This document shows positions 12,036 to 22,948 of a stretch of DNA of 64,000 nucleotides, piece by piece. Every line of letters starts with the position of its first letter. The first letter of the stretch is position 1. The stretch covers positions 124,001-188,000 of the forward strand of contig NW_004451850.1 in assembly GCF_000321225.1 (NCBI RefSeq), in the 5' to 3' direction. The notes under the pieces were generated by a model. It did no database searches and was not told the origin of the DNA. It worked only from the letters and a program-made list of their open reading frames with translations. This DNA comes from Odobenus rosmarus divergens (Eukaryota > Chordata > Mammalia > Carnivora > Odobenidae). A program made the position numbers and the translations under genes.

Positions 12036-12749
12036 AGTAGAAAGAAATTATTATAACTGATGCTATAAATTATCTACCTACCCACCTATCACCTATCAAT
12101 CTATGGAAACCTGTTTCTGACTACACAGTCTTGGTTCTTCCTTTGAGCATTTTTAAAATTATGCAATTAATTTCCATCATGGAACAGTTTTTTTTCTTCC
12201 TATAAACTATCGGGGAGGGTCTCTAATTTTATAAGAGAGAATGATGTATAATGGAAAAATTGTCAGTGGATCCTGTGTAGTAGTATATGCCAAAACTTTA
12301 AAAAAATGGATACATTTTATATGAAAATCATGAATTTCAAACATAATTTTTTCAATTCTGGGATGTTTTCTAACAATAGAAATATTCTATTTATAAGACA
12401 GATTCCAACTGTGAAACAGAAGGCATGGGTGACAGATTTTGCTACACTGAGATATTGATGATGCGACTGCATGCAGAATGGCAGGAACATCAGAAAGGGA
12501 GACAGAGCTTTTAAAATTTTAATTAGAAAGGACAAAGGCAATTTCTCTTTCCTGAGTGGAACCGCTAGAGTGGAATGGATATTGTGATTTAGGCAGAACT
12601 ACCGGGCTGTGAGTCTTCCAATAAAAGATGAGGCAAGTGGCCATCTAGGTGTCTGTGGTCACTAGGGTCGAAGGAAGCCCGACGCACAACGCACAACCCG
12701 GTGTCAGCTACTAGAGGTCAGAAGAGACAGTGGTGAGGGAGTCCTTGTA
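12036..12749. other. Unassigned sequence
   Basis: No gene or repeat recognised; includes a short CTACC/CTATC-rich patch at 12073-12105. Confidence 0.35.
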
Positions 12750-12948
12750 GGCCATGATTCATTGCTTGCGTATAACACCCAGTGCTCCATGCAATACGTG
12801 CCCTCCTTAATACCCATCACCGGGCTAACCCATCCTCCCAGCCCCCTCCCCTCTAGAACCCTCAGTTTGTTTCTCAGAGTCCATAGTCTCTCATGATTCA
12901 TCTCCCCCTCCGATTCCCCCACTTCATTTTCCCCTTCCTACTGTCTTC
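12750..12948 (-). mobile_element. L1 3' UTR fragment lacking its own 3' terminus, antisense
   Basis: Closely matches the antisense L1 3' UTR at 9240-9560 (for example 'GATTCATTGCTTGCGTATAAC' region and 'CTCAGTTTGTTTCTCAGAG'), but the terminal part and poly(A), which should lie at the left end, are absent. So it was trimmed after insertion, or was retained from a larger element. From about 12950 a T-run followed by AACATATAATGTATTAT resembles the very end of another antisense L1. Confidence 0.75.
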
Positions 12949-12949
12949 T

Positions 12950-12991
12950 CTTTTTTTTTTTTTAACATATAATGTATTATCTTATTCTTTA
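12950..12991 (-). mobile_element. Possible tiny L1 3' tail, antisense
   Basis: A run of T followed by 'AACATATAATGTATTAT' is what I remember as the 3' terminus of some carnivore L1s read antisense. Only about 40 bases are present, so this is tentative. Confidence 0.35.
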
Positions 12992-13002
12992 AAATGAACA
13001 TA

Positions 13003-13211
13003 CAAGAGCACCTGGGTGGCTCAGTCAGTTAAGGATCTCCTTTTGGCTCAGGTCATGATCCCAGGGTCCTGGGATCGAGCCTGGAGTCAGGCTCCCTGCT
13101 CAGTGGGGATCTGCTTCCCCCCCTCTTGCTGCCTCTTCCCCCTGCTTCTGTACTTGCGTGCTTTCTCTCTCAAATAAATGAAAAATCTTAAAAAAACTAT
13201 TTAAAAAAATG
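13003..13211 (+). mobile_element. Can-SINE, sense
   Basis: Head 'GCACCTGGGTGGCTCAG', CT-rich body, tail with AAATAAATG and A runs. Perfect 11-bp TSD AAATGAACATA at 12992-13002 and 13212-13222. Confidence 0.95.
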
Positions 13212-13224
13212 AAATGAACATATG

Positions 13225-13385
13225 AGGCATGTACAATCATGCCCTTTCACATGAGGAATCCCCAAATTCAAAAGGTCTAGTAATTTGCTCAAATCATACA
13301 GCAAGTCACCAGCAGATCAGGGATTTAAACACAGGTGCTTTGACTCTAGAACTCACTTGACTTTTGATCACTTTGCTATATTGTC
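13225..13385 (-). mobile_element. MIR remnant, antisense
   Basis: Antisense MIR landmarks: 'TAATTTGCTCAAATCATACA' (for 'aacttgcccaaggtcacaca'), 'GCAAGTCACCAGCAGATCAG', 'GGATTTAAACACAGG' and 'TGACTCTAGAACTCAC'. Diverged. Confidence 0.65.
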
Positions 13386-14109
13386 TTCTTGGTAAACAAC
13401 ATTAAAATAAGAATTGTCTTCAATCTCATTTCCTCTACAGTGTCAAGGTTGTGTTTTTCTTTTTCTGGCTGATCCCTTTTAAACCCAGTCATGATGAAAA
13501 TAATGTTTAATTCATGTATGGTTCACTGTGTTAATATTTAGAATGTTATTGAAAGAAAAAAGGAAAATAAAAATGTGTCTGACTTTTTAGGAGTCTGTTG
13601 TTTGTAACAGAAGTAGAAAGAGTCTTTAAATTTTTTAAAGGGAATCATATTTTAGGACAGGATCAATGGGAAAGACAGCTATAAAGTTGGAAAGTGAGGA
13701 TCTCTGAACTTGGAAGGCCAGAGTTCCTACACTTAAATATGATCTAAGATGATACTGGAGACAGAATACTGACAGGTCAGTACAAGTCTTGGAAGACTTT
13801 TTATTATTATTATTATTCCTCTGAAATCTTACTCTTTTCCTGTCTTTTTCAATGATTATTTCATAGTAACACCAATTAAGTCCTGTTTTTAAAGCAAGTA
13901 AGCACTGATGAGTGTATTGTTTGGAACATCCTTTTAATTTTAGTTCTCTATAACTGAAGAAGCTTGGTATTCGACCTGTACTGATATTTATAGGTACCTC
14001 CATCACCCCTTCTTAATTATAAAGCCCAATTTGACTCCTAACCTCCATCACCTTTATCCCTTAATCCTGAGACATTTTTCTTTAGTTACCTGATACCATA
14101 ATCTATTTT
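13386..14109. other. Unassigned sequence with a short TTA repeat
   Basis: No gene recognised. A minus-strand open frame of 123 codons (13635-14006) has no recognisable domain and includes a run of asparagines encoded by a TTATTATTATTATTATT tract at about 13801-13817. I do not call it a gene. Confidence 0.4.
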
Positions 14110-14265
14110 TTATTTCTGCGTTTATATCTGTCTTCCCCACTAGAATGGAAGCTCAATGTGAAGACGGAGTTTGTCATTTTCATCATTATGTCTCTAGCAT
14201 CTTGAGAAAAGACTCGTATATATTAGGCACTCAATTGTTGAATCAAAGAATGGATGAATAATGGC
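14110..14265 (+). mobile_element. L2 3' end fragment, sense
   Basis: 'TCTTCCCCACTAGAATGGAA', 'GCTCAATGTGAAGACGGAG', 'TATTAGGCACTCAATTGTTG' and 'AATGGATGAATA' reproduce the L2 3' end in order. Confidence 0.75.
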
Positions 14266-14404
14266 TGTGCCTGAGGATAGTACAAAATACCTGGAAAGGA
14301 ATTGCTATGCCTCTCTAAAATCTACCCTAAATCCTGAAAGCACTGTACAGTAATGGTAGATTGGGAAGCATGAAGTCATAATGGAGTAAAAGTTTTGCCA
14401 TTTT

Positions 14405-14580
14405 TAACTGGTTAAAATCCTAAATTAAAATCTTGGCTTTGAAACTTATTAACTGTTTAGTCTTAAGGAGATATTTAATATTCCTACCTAAATGTTCTCA
14501 TCAGTAAATGGGAATAAGAAAGACTGCCTCATAACCTATATGGGTCACATAGTTGTCACTCGTTAAATTTTAGTTCCCGA
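14405..14580 (+). mobile_element. MIR remnant, sense
   Basis: 'AAATCTTGGCTTTGAAAC', 'TTATTAACTGTTTAG', 'ATGTTCTCATCAGTAAATGG' and 'GAATAAGAAAGACTGCCTC' match the MIR core and downstream segment in order. Confidence 0.7.
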
Positions 14581-15534
14581 TGCAGAGACAAAACTTTTTG
14601 TTTTCAGAAACAAAACTTTTAGAAGGTTACTTGCAAAGAATTCTGAAAAGTCTCCAGGGGTTAGAAGGACTGATCTATCAAATTAAAAATACAACAGGCT
14701 TTTAGAGAAACAAAAAAAAGATTCCGTGGTTACAAAGGTTATAGTTTATTCATAGTAAAATAACATTTTTCTCATATGATTGTCATATCTTTTAAAGTTT
14801 TCACATACCTTAAGATAATGACATAAGTCAAGGATCAAGTGTTTTGTTGTTTTTAATTTTTCTTATTTTGTAAGGAATCAAAAGCATATAGCAAAAGCTC
14901 AAGGTTACTCATATTCTGGTGATAATTAGTGAGGCATGACATGCATCTTACCCCAAATGGCAGCAAGGCAATGTGCTGATTCTGCTTCCATAAGGATCAG
15001 AATAAGTTTACTTTGGATGCTTACTCTTAAAGCCTATGAAGGATGCAGTTTTATACAGAGTTGGGGTTGTTTCCTGCTTTGGTTATTAACCATGTGTTTA
15101 TAGACAGGTATAAGCTATAGATGATGATGCCTTTAAAACAGGCCAAAACCTGACTGAAAAAGAGGACCTAGCATTGAATTAATGTCAAGAGATGTTTTGA
15201 TCAAGAGAACTGCAGACAGAGATAGGTTTGCAATATTTACCTTCAGTTAGTTCTGTGCTACTGGATTCTGAAATATGATGTACAGAAATGAAAAAAAAAC
15301 TAAATAAAAAATTGGTATTTCACTAGTAAATGAACATTTTTGTTTTTATAATTTAATTAAAGCTTGTTTTAAGAATATTTTTCTCATGTATATGCAGGAA
15401 AGTGGTGACTAAGTTATACCTAACTAAATAAGTCATCAAATGAAATAACCTCTATAAACACAGTTTGTAAATTTGAAAGTTCTACATGAAATCCCATGTC
15501 AGTCTGTCTATCATCTATCTATACCTGAGTGTGG
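14581..15534. other. Unassigned sequence
   Basis: AT-rich DNA with no recognised repeat or gene; open frames are short. Confidence 0.35.
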
Positions 15535-15712
15535 GGAGCTGGGAGGCAGGGGGAGAGATGTTGCATCAGAAAGAGACAAGGGATGAGCTGGAAAAAGTAG
15601 GGGAAGCCAAACTGTGAAGCACTCTACAGCAGAGAAATAGGGAAGGTGGTAACAAAGATCACTGAGAAAATGATATAATCAGATCACATATGTATAAACT
15701 ACTTAGTCAAAT
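15535..15712 (-). mobile_element. L2 remnant, antisense
   Basis: 'GAGCTGGAAAAAGTAGGGGA', 'GCCAAACTGTGAAGCACTC' and 'AACAAAGATCACTGAG' parallel the antisense L2 coding segment around 'ggccttgtaggcc' and 'aggatcactctggc'. Weak but ordered. Confidence 0.45.
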
Positions 15713-15714
15713 AC

Positions 15715-15808
15715 AATAAACTTCTTGAGGAACACATAATTCTGTTTGCCTCCCTCATCACCCTTTACATTCAATAAAGTCTCAATAAATATTTTATGAT
15801 GATGTAAC
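15715..15808 (+). mobile_element. L2 3' end fragment, sense
   Basis: 'CTTCTTGAGGAACACATAAT', 'TCTGTTTGCCTCCCTC' and 'AAGTCTCAATAAATATTTTA' fit the L2 3' terminus. Confidence 0.55.
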
Positions 15809-15963
15809 TCCTTGCATTTACTTATTCAAATACCATCATCCTGCCTCCTGTTCAATAAAAGCACTCCAAAAGGTAGAAAGTGGTATTTAGATCTACACAG
15901 CAATCTATCCCTGATGAACATATACTTGAAATAACTTCAAATATATAGGAAGTGGTATAGGGC

Positions 15964-16486
15964 TGTGGTTCCCAAACTGTGTGCCAAGGTGTCATGGGCG
16001 CCACAGGAAACTTATGGGAACATCACAGCAAAGTTTAAATTTTCAAGGTAAAACTCAATGACACCTGTGGGATACTGGGTGGGTTACATTCATTCTGATG
16101 ATGTCATGTCTTTGCAAAGTTGGCATTCTGGTAGTTGTGATGAAAAGCAGATGTTGTGCAAAAATCAGTGTGGAACAGGAAATGAGAGTGGCAGTGTCCA
16201 ATCTGATTCCAAGGTTTGAGATGTACAGTGCCCAAAAGGTACATATATCCCATTGGTAAATAACTGTGATTATTTAAAGTTATTACATGGGTAAGTATTA
16301 TGAAGTATAAATATAGATATCACTTCCAATAGCTACTACGCTGTTAGTATATAAATACTTATTAAGTTGTTTGGACCTAACTACTTAAAAAACAGAACTA
16401 TTAAGTATTCGTTTTGGCCTAGGGAACCATGGAAAAACTATTGAGAAGCTAAGGGTTCCATGAACCAAGAAAATTTGAGCCTCTGT
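15964..16486. mobile_element. hAT-like DNA transposon remnant
   Basis: The left end 'CTGTGGTTCCCAAACTGTG' followed by 'TGCCAAGGTGTCATGGGCGC' and the right end 'TTTGAGCCTCTG' form imperfect inverted termini of the hAT-type CAGNGGTTCNCAAA pattern, about 520 bases apart. Internal segments ('AGGGAACCATGGAAAAACTA', 'AAGGGTTCCATGAACC') also fit Charlie/Zaphod-like elements. No clear 8-bp TSD survives. The exact family is not assigned. Confidence 0.5.
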
Positions 16487-17118
16487 TAGAAAAGCTACAA
16501 AACTGCAAAATATATGTGGTATAAGACAAAGTTGGGGCACACATTTCAAACTGATCCTTGTGGGATTCAACATTTGGTCTAAAGTTGCTATTGTATTCCA
16601 TAATTGCAGCATCCTATAGGAGCATGAATATTTCTCTGCTTGCCTAGCTTTTGATAGTAACTCTAGCTGTGAACCCCTTATGCCACATTTTCCTTGGAGC
16701 AGAAGCCATGTGGAGAAAGAATATAGAGGATTTCAACAGTTCAATGCACCAAATTTTTACACTGGCAAAGTGAAGTGCTTTACTGAAAAACTGCAAGAAC
16801 TAAAGCAGCTGCTCCACTTTCCACCTGATGCAAGAGGAAATGATTAAGGTAGTTTCCACTCTTCTACATGGTCATCTCCTACATTAACATCATTTTTACC
16901 TTTATAATCAGTTGCCGTCTTATGAGTATGAACCTTTTGTCCATCATGATTGGAATTGCAGATGTCTGTTCTTTTCTATAATGTTATTGGCTTCTAGGTG
17001 AATAATGATTCTCATTTGCATTAGTTTTGCTTCTGCTTGCATTTCCCGATTGTGTCCACTTGAAGAGGGTGGAGGGAAGCTGTTAATTTTTAATGATATC
17101 CTGCCATAATAAAAAGTG
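16487..17118. other. Unassigned sequence
   Basis: No gene or repeat recognised. Confidence 0.35.
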
Positions 17119-17335
17119 ACTACCTATTCACTTACTATGTACCAGGCACTTTTCTAAGCATTTTATAAACATAGGCATTTGATCCTTATTGCAACACTAC
17201 AGTGTGGGTATTACTTTTAACCCCTGTTTTGTGGATAAGGAAACTGAGGCACAGAAATTTAGGGAATTTTACCAAGTTAACTTATCTAGTAGATGATAGA
17301 ATCAGAGTTTGATCCCACAGTTGACTGCTGCCTGG
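17119..17335 (-). mobile_element. MIR, antisense, well preserved
   Basis: Nearly the whole MIR antisense layout: 'CTTACTATGTACCAGGCAC', 'TTTTCTAAGCATTTTATAAAC', 'TTGATCCTTATTGCAAC', 'GGATAAGGAAACTGAGGCAC', then 'AGAATCAGAGTTTGATCCC' and 'AAGCACTGTGCTCA'. The best-preserved MIR in the window. Confidence 0.88.
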
Positions 17336-17647
17336 GCCACCTTCTTAAGCACTGTGCTCAAGCAATTTCCTGCCATGCCAGAATTTGGTAATCACCTCAG
17401 GAAAGTCATCTTACAATATTCCAGAAGTTCAGAGGCACAAAATAATATCTCAAAAGCTCCAAGGAGAGCTAAATTGTGGAATCAAAGTTCTGTCTCCCAA
17501 CTGTTTGCTCTTTTGGCTCTATCAGTGGCCTCTGAAATGGGATGAATTAAGTCAAATCATATGAAATTGCCAATATTTGATCATGTTTACACCCAAATTA
17601 CAATTTCATGTGGTTCAACTTTCAACAACATAATCCGCTGAAACCAA
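17336..17647. other. Unassigned sequence
   Basis: No gene or repeat recognised in this roughly 310-base interval before the L1. Confidence 0.35.
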
Positions 17648-18685
17648 CAGAAAGTATAAGAAACAAGGAGGCAACCCACAGACTGGGAGAAGATATTTGC
17701 AAAGGACACTACAGATAAAGGGCTGGTACCCAAGATCTATAAAGAACTCAAACCCAACACCCAAAAAACAAATAATTAAGTCAAAAAATGGGCAGAAGAC
17801 ATGGACACTTCTCCGAAGAAGACATACAAATGGCTAACAGACACATGAAAAAATGTTCATCATCATTAGCCATCAGAGAAATTCAAATTAAAACCACATT
17901 GAGATACCACCTTACACCAGTTAGAATGGCAAAAATTGGCAAGGCAAGAAACAACAAATGTTGGAGAGGTTGTGGAGAAAGGGGAACCCTCTTACACTGT
18001 TGGTGGGAATGCAAGTTGGTACAGCCACTTTGGAAAACAGTGTGGAGGTTCCTCCAAAATTTAAAAATAGAGCTACCCTATGACCCAGCAATTGTACTCC
18101 TGGGTATTTACCCCAAAGACACAGATGTAGTGAAAAGAAGGGCCATATGCACCCCAATGTTCATAGCGGCAATGTCCGCAATAGCCAAACTGTGGAAAGA
18201 GCTGAGATGCCCTTCAACAGATGAATGGATAAAGAAGATGTGGTCCATATATACAATGGAATATTACTCAGCCATCAGAAAGGATGAGTACCCAACTTTT
18301 AAATCAACATGGATGGGATTGGAGATTATGCTAAGTGAAATAAGTCAAGCAGAGAAAGTCAATTATCATATGGTTTCACTTATTTGTGGAACATAAGGAA
18401 TAGAATGGAGGACGTTAGGAAAAGGAAGGGAAAAATGAAGGAGGGGAAATCGGAGGGAGAGATGAACCATGGAGAGACTATGGACTCTGAGAAACAAACT
18501 GAGAGTTTTAGAGGGGAGAGAAGAGGGGGGATGGGTTAGCCCTGTGATGGGTATTAAAGCGGGTATGTACTGCATGGAGCACTGGGTGTTATATGAAAAC
18601 AATGAATCGTGGATCACCACATCAAAAACTAATGATGTACTGTATGGTGATTAACATAACATAATAAAATAAAATTTAAAAAAAA
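17648..18685 (+). mobile_element. Young carnivore L1 3' fragment (ORF2 C-terminus and 3' UTR)
   Basis: Starts in ORF2 at 'ACCCACAGACTGGGAGAAGA' and runs to a poly(A)-type tail after AATAAAATAAAA. A 202-codon frame (17788-18396) stays open across the ORF2p C-terminus. It includes the cysteine-rich motif C-x3-C-x7-H-x4-C (residues C58, C62, H70, C75 of that frame) and the conserved 'MEYYSAI' segment. It has the longest intact coding remnant of any L1 in the window, so it is one of the younger L1s here. The upstream RT and endonuclease are missing by 5' truncation, so it cannot move on its own. 3' UTR landmarks include 'GAGACTATGGACTCTGAG' and 'CACTGGGTGTTATATG'. A clear TSD was not found. Confidence 0.9.
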
Positions 18686-19144
18686 GAAATCCTATTAATG
18701 CTTGCTTTAACTTAAAAGGAGTAAGTTAAGCTTTACAAAGTTTTTATCTGTTTTTTGATTTATAATGGTGCCCTCCCCACATGTTAGACTGTTCTGCCCA
18801 AGCAAAGTTGGGGAGGTCCTTGAGGGAAGAGTTGTAGTTCCAAATTTCAGAAGAATAGAGAGGGGCAATTGCATTACTTGGTTTACTTCCCACAAACTGT
18901 CACTTTTAATGATGTATTCAACTTCCCATGGTACTGGAAATTAACAATTTGATTAATTATTCAAACTATGACCTTTAAAAATAAACTTTTTAAAGTATTT
19001 TCTAATGAAATGGAGAATGACCATGAAAATTACTAATTCCTCTTCCATAAATATGGAGAGGTGAGGTTATTCAGATCCTCCTCCCACTGAAAACAAACTA
19101 AAGACATCAAAGTGCTGTTAAGAGGATACAATATTACCACACAA
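18686..19144. other. Unassigned sequence
   Basis: No gene or repeat recognised between two sense L1 fragments. Confidence 0.35.
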
Positions 19145-20160
19145 AAATCTAAGAGGATCTTTTTGACATTGCCTTACCAACATTTTTCTAGATATGTCTC
19201 CTTAGGCAAGGGGAAAAAAGCAAAAATAAATAGTGAGACTATACCAAAATAAAGTTTTTCCACTGTGAAGGAAACTAGCCACAAACGAAAAGGTAACTGA
19301 CTAAATGGGAGAAGGTATTTGCAAATCTGATGAGGAATTAACATTCAAAACATGTAAAGTACTTACACAACTCAACATCAAAAAAACAAAAAATCCCATT
19401 AAAAAATGGGCAAAGGACCTGAGTAGACATTTTTCTAAAGAAGACATACAGATGGCCAATAGATACATCAAAAGATGCTCAACATCAGTAATCATCAGGC
19501 AAATGTAAATCAAAACCACAATGAGATATCACCTCATACCTGACAGAAGGGCTAGTATCAAAAAGACAAGAAATAACAAGTGTTGGTGAGGATGTGGAGA
19601 AAAGGGAACTTTCATGCATTATTGGTGGGAATGTAAATGGGCGGAGTCACTGGAAAATAATATGGAAGTTCCTCAAAAAATTCACAATAGAAATACCATA
19701 CAAGCCAGTAATTCCACTACTTTGTATTTACCCAAAGAATACAAAAACACTAATTCAACAAAATATATGCACCCCTATACTTGTTGCAGCGTTATTTACA
19801 ATAGCCAAGATATGGAAGCAGCCCAAGTGTCCAGTGACTGATGAATGGATAAAGAAGATGGCGTGTGTGTGTGTGCACGTGCATGCACACAATGGAATAT
19901 TATGCAGCCATAAAAAGGGATGAGGTTTGTGACCATGGATGGAGCTAGAGGGTATAATGCTAAGTGAAATAAGTCAGAGAAAGACAAATACTGCTTGGTT
20001 TCACTTATATGTGGAATCTAAAAAACAAATGAACAAACAAATAAAAGAGTAGAAACAAATCCTTAAATGCAGAGAAAAAAACTGATGGTCAGAGGGGAAG
20101 AGGGAGGGAAGATGAACAAAATGGGTGATGGGGAGTAGGAGGTAATGGCAAAAAAAAATC
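19145..20160 (+). mobile_element. Older L1 3' fragment, sense
   Basis: Follows ORF2 C-terminus from 'TTTCTAGATATGTCTCC' through 'AAACTAGCCACAAACG', 'ATGGGAGAAGGTATTTGC', the cysteine motif area at about 19580-19640 and 'CCAAGATATGGAAGCAGCCC' to a short 3' UTR. Frameshifts split it into frames of about 67 and 109 codons. A GT/GCA-rich microsatellite (19862-19890) lies where other L1s have 'gtggtatatatatacaca'. Compared with 17648-18685 it is more decayed. Confidence 0.85.
19862..19892. repeat. GT/GC/CA alternating microsatellite inside L1
   Basis: Alternating purine-pyrimidine run (GTGTGTGTGTGTGTGC, then ACGTGCATGCACAC) just before the L1 'AATGGAATATTATGCAGCC' segment. Confidence 0.85.
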
Positions 20161-20416
20161 TAAGGGAACACAGAAATCCAGAGAGACAAGCACAGCATTA
20201 AATTTCCTTTTGTTCTAGACACTTGTCAGTATAGGCTAATTTGAGATTTTCTTTTAATGACTAAATAGGGAAAAGAGGATAAAAACCACATAATTTGGTG
20301 CCCACTGTAGTTGGGAATTTTAATAGACATTCTCTCTCTATTGAAATGAGACCATTTTACTCAGGGTAAGAGTCAGCCTGTTTCCATCATACCAATCCCA
20401 CAATGGTTGACCTTTT

Positions 20417-20614
20417 CTTTTTTTTAAGATTTTTATTTATTTATTTGACAGAGAGAGACACAGCGAGAGAGGGAACACAAGCAGAGGGTGTGGGAGAGGG
20501 AGAAGCAGGCCTCCCGCGGAGCAGGGAGCCCAATGCGGGGCTCGATCCCTGGACCCTGGGATCATGACCTGAGCCGAAGGCAGACACCCAACGCCTGAGC
20601 CACTCAGTTGCCCC
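20417..20614 (-). mobile_element. Can-SINE, antisense
   Basis: T-rich tail at left, GA-rich body, head complement 'TGAGCCACTCAGTTGCCCC' at right. Perfect 14-bp TSD ATGGTTGACCTTTT at 20403-20416 and 20615-20628. It sits at the left edge of the antisense L1M region. Confidence 0.95.
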
Positions 20615-20876
20615 ATGGTTGACCTTTTTAAAGTGTTTTTTTCTGCAGTATTTTAAGGACACAGATACACTATATTCCTGCTTGCACTCTATTATGAACA
20701 ATTGGCTATCATTAACTTCGGTCATCTGTACTTTTCTCTGTGGCTGCTTTAAGAGTTTATTTTCATTTCTAGTTTTGAGTAATGTAACTATGATGTTCCT
20801 TGGTGTTTTAATGATTCTTATCTCTAGGATTCATAAAGAATTTTGGATCTCTGGTGTTTAAGTTCTTCTTTATTTT

Positions 20877-21103
20877 ATTTATTTATTTTTTAAAAGTTCT
20901 TGCCTCATGAGTCTCTCTTTTTTTTTTAATGTTTTATTTATTTATTCATGAGAGTCAGAGAGAGAGAGAGAGAGGCAGTGGGAGCAGGAGAAGCAGACTC
21001 CCTGCCAAGCAGGGAGCCCGATGCGGGACTCGATCCCAAAACCCCAGGATCATGACCCGACCCGAAGGCAGACGCTCAACCATCTAAGCCACCCAGGCGC
21101 CCC
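20877..21103 (-). mobile_element. Can-SINE, antisense, with unusual long tail
   Basis: Head complement ends at 'CCACCCAGGCGCCCC'. TSD AAGTTCTTCTTTATTTT at 20860-20876 and 21104-21120 with one mismatch. Between the left TSD and the T-tract at 20918 lie about 40 extra bases, including a second 'AAGTTCTTGCC' segment, so the tail region is longer and more complex than usual. Confidence 0.88.
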
Positions 21104-21427
21104 AAGTTCTTCATTATTTTAATCAAATTTGGAAAAATTTTGGTCATTAGTTCCTAAAATATTTCTCCCACCCACTTTCCTCTTCTTTAGGGAATCCAAT
21201 TACACATATATTTGGCCACTTGAAGTTGTCTATAGCTCACTGATGCTGTTTATTTTTTCCAGTATTTTTTCTGTTAAATTTTCAATAATTTCTATGCTAT
21301 GTCTTCAAGATTACTAACCTTTACTTCTTGCATTGAGTGCCGAATCTGCTGTTCATTCCATTTAATGTATTTTTCACCTCAAAAACTGGTTTTTTTTCAT
21401 CTAGAGATGTTCAATTTTGGCTTTTTA

Positions 21428-21623
21428 TTTATTTTTAAAGATTTTATTTATTTATTTGAGAGAGAATGAGAGAGAGAGAGAGAGCACGAGAGGGGGGAGG
21501 GTCAGAGGGAGAAGCAGACTCCCCGCTGAGCAGGGAGCCCGATGTGGGACTCGATCCCAGGACTCCAGGATCGTGACCTGAGCAGAAGGCAGTCGCTTAA
21601 CCAACTGAGCCACACAGGCGCCC
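21428..21623 (-). mobile_element. Can-SINE, antisense
   Basis: Tail complement 'TTTTTAAAGATTTTATTTA', (GA)n stretch, head complement 'GAGCCACACAGGCGCCC'. TSD CAATTTTGGCTTTTTA at 21412-21427 and 21624-21639 (one mismatch). Confidence 0.94.
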
Positions 21624-21639
21624 CAATTTTGGCCTTTTA

Positions 21640-22613
21640 ACAATAAATATCATTGTAGTTTTGATTTGCATTTCCCTGATGGTAAGTGATGGTGAACATT
21701 TTTTCATGCGTCTGTTTGCCATCTGTATGTCTTCTTTGGGGAAATTGTCTTTTCATGTCTTCTGCCCATTTTTAAATTGTATTATTTGTCTTTTTAGGTA
21801 TTGAGTTTTATAAGTTCTTTATATATCTTGGATAATAATCCTTTATCAGATACCACCTCACACCTGGCAGACTAGCTAAAATCAACAACACAAGAAACAA
21901 CAGGTGTTGGTGAGGATGTGGAGAAAAAGAAACACTCAGGCACTGTTAGTGGGAATGCAAACTGGTGCAGCCACTGTGGAAGACAGAATGGAGGTTCCTC
22001 AAAAAGTTAAAAAATAGAAATACTCTATGATCCATTAATTCCACCACTGGGTATTTACACCCAAAGAATACAAAAGCAGTAATTCAAAGGGATATTGCAC
22101 CCTGATGTTTATAGCAGCATTATCTACAATAGCCAAATTACAGAAACAACCCAAGTGTCCAACAACTGATGAATGGATAAGTAAGATATGGTATAGAATA
22201 TTATTCAGGTATAAAAAGGAAAGAAATCTTGCTGTTTGCAATGACATGGATGGAGCTAGAGAGTGTAATGTTATGCAAAATAAGTTAGTCAGAGAAAGGC
22301 AAATACCATATGATTTCACTCATACATGGAATTTAAGAAACAAAACAAACAAGCAAAGGGAAAAAGAGAGAGAGAGAGAGAGAGACAGACAGGCCAAGAA
22401 ACAGACTCTTAGTTATAGAGAACTGATAGTTACCAGAGGGGAGGGGGTGGGGGGATGGGTGAACTAGGTGAAGGGATTAAGGAATGCACTTGTTGTGATG
22501 AACACCAGCGTTGTATGGAAGTGCTGAATCACTATATTGTACACCTGAAACTAATATAACAGTATAGGTTAACTAACGGGAATTAAAATAAAAACTTTTA
22601 AAAATAAAAATAT
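21640..22613 (+). mobile_element. 5'-inverted (twin-primed) L1 3' fragment
   Basis: 21651-21846 is L1 ORF2 sequence in antisense; its complement runs from 'GATAAAGGATTATTATCC' to 'GCAAATCAAAACTACAATGA'. At 21847 the strand switches and the element continues in sense with 'GATACCACCTCACACCTGG', the very next L1 segment, through the ORF2 C-terminus and 3' UTR ('TTGTACACCTGAAACTAAT') to an A-rich tail at about 22600. Inverted and direct parts are adjacent pieces of one L1, the signature of twin priming. An imperfect A-rich TSD (about 21639-21650 and 22601-22613) is likely. The host is the antisense L1M. Confidence 0.88.
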
Positions 22614-22866
22614 ATTCAATTTCTCTCCTTAACATGCTAATGCTTTGTTCATCCTTCCAAAATATACAGAATATAGTTATCCTAACTATTTTACTGTCCT
22701 TGTCTGCTAATTCTATCATCAGTGTCATTTCTGCTTCTGTTTCTATTAGATGATTTTTCTCCTCATTATAAGTCATATTTTTATGATTCTTTGCATTGCC
22801 TAATAATTTTTATTGGATAGAGACTGTGTGATTTTATTTTCATGCGAGCTGTACAGATCCCAAGTA

Positions 22867-22948
22867 AAAAATATATATATATATATTCCATATATATAAA
22901 TATATATGCAATATATATTTTGTGTGTGTATATATATAGTATATCTAC
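22867..22948. repeat. AT-rich microsatellite
   Basis: Several blocks of alternating TA with a short GTGTGTGT interruption; lies within the ancient antisense L1. Confidence 0.9.

Noticed and set aside
13635..14006. 123-codon minus-strand frame
   Set aside because: No recognisable domain; contains an asparagine run from a TTA repeat; AT-rich chance frame.
17788..18396. 202-codon open frame, the longest in the window
   Set aside because: It is the C-terminus of L1 ORF2p (cysteine motif and 'MEYYSAI' segment), part of a 5'-truncated L1, not a host gene.
20441..20725. Arginine/serine-rich frames in several SINEs
   Set aside because: Repeated translation of the Can-SINE itself ('GSWDRAPHRAPCSAGSL'-like), not proteins.
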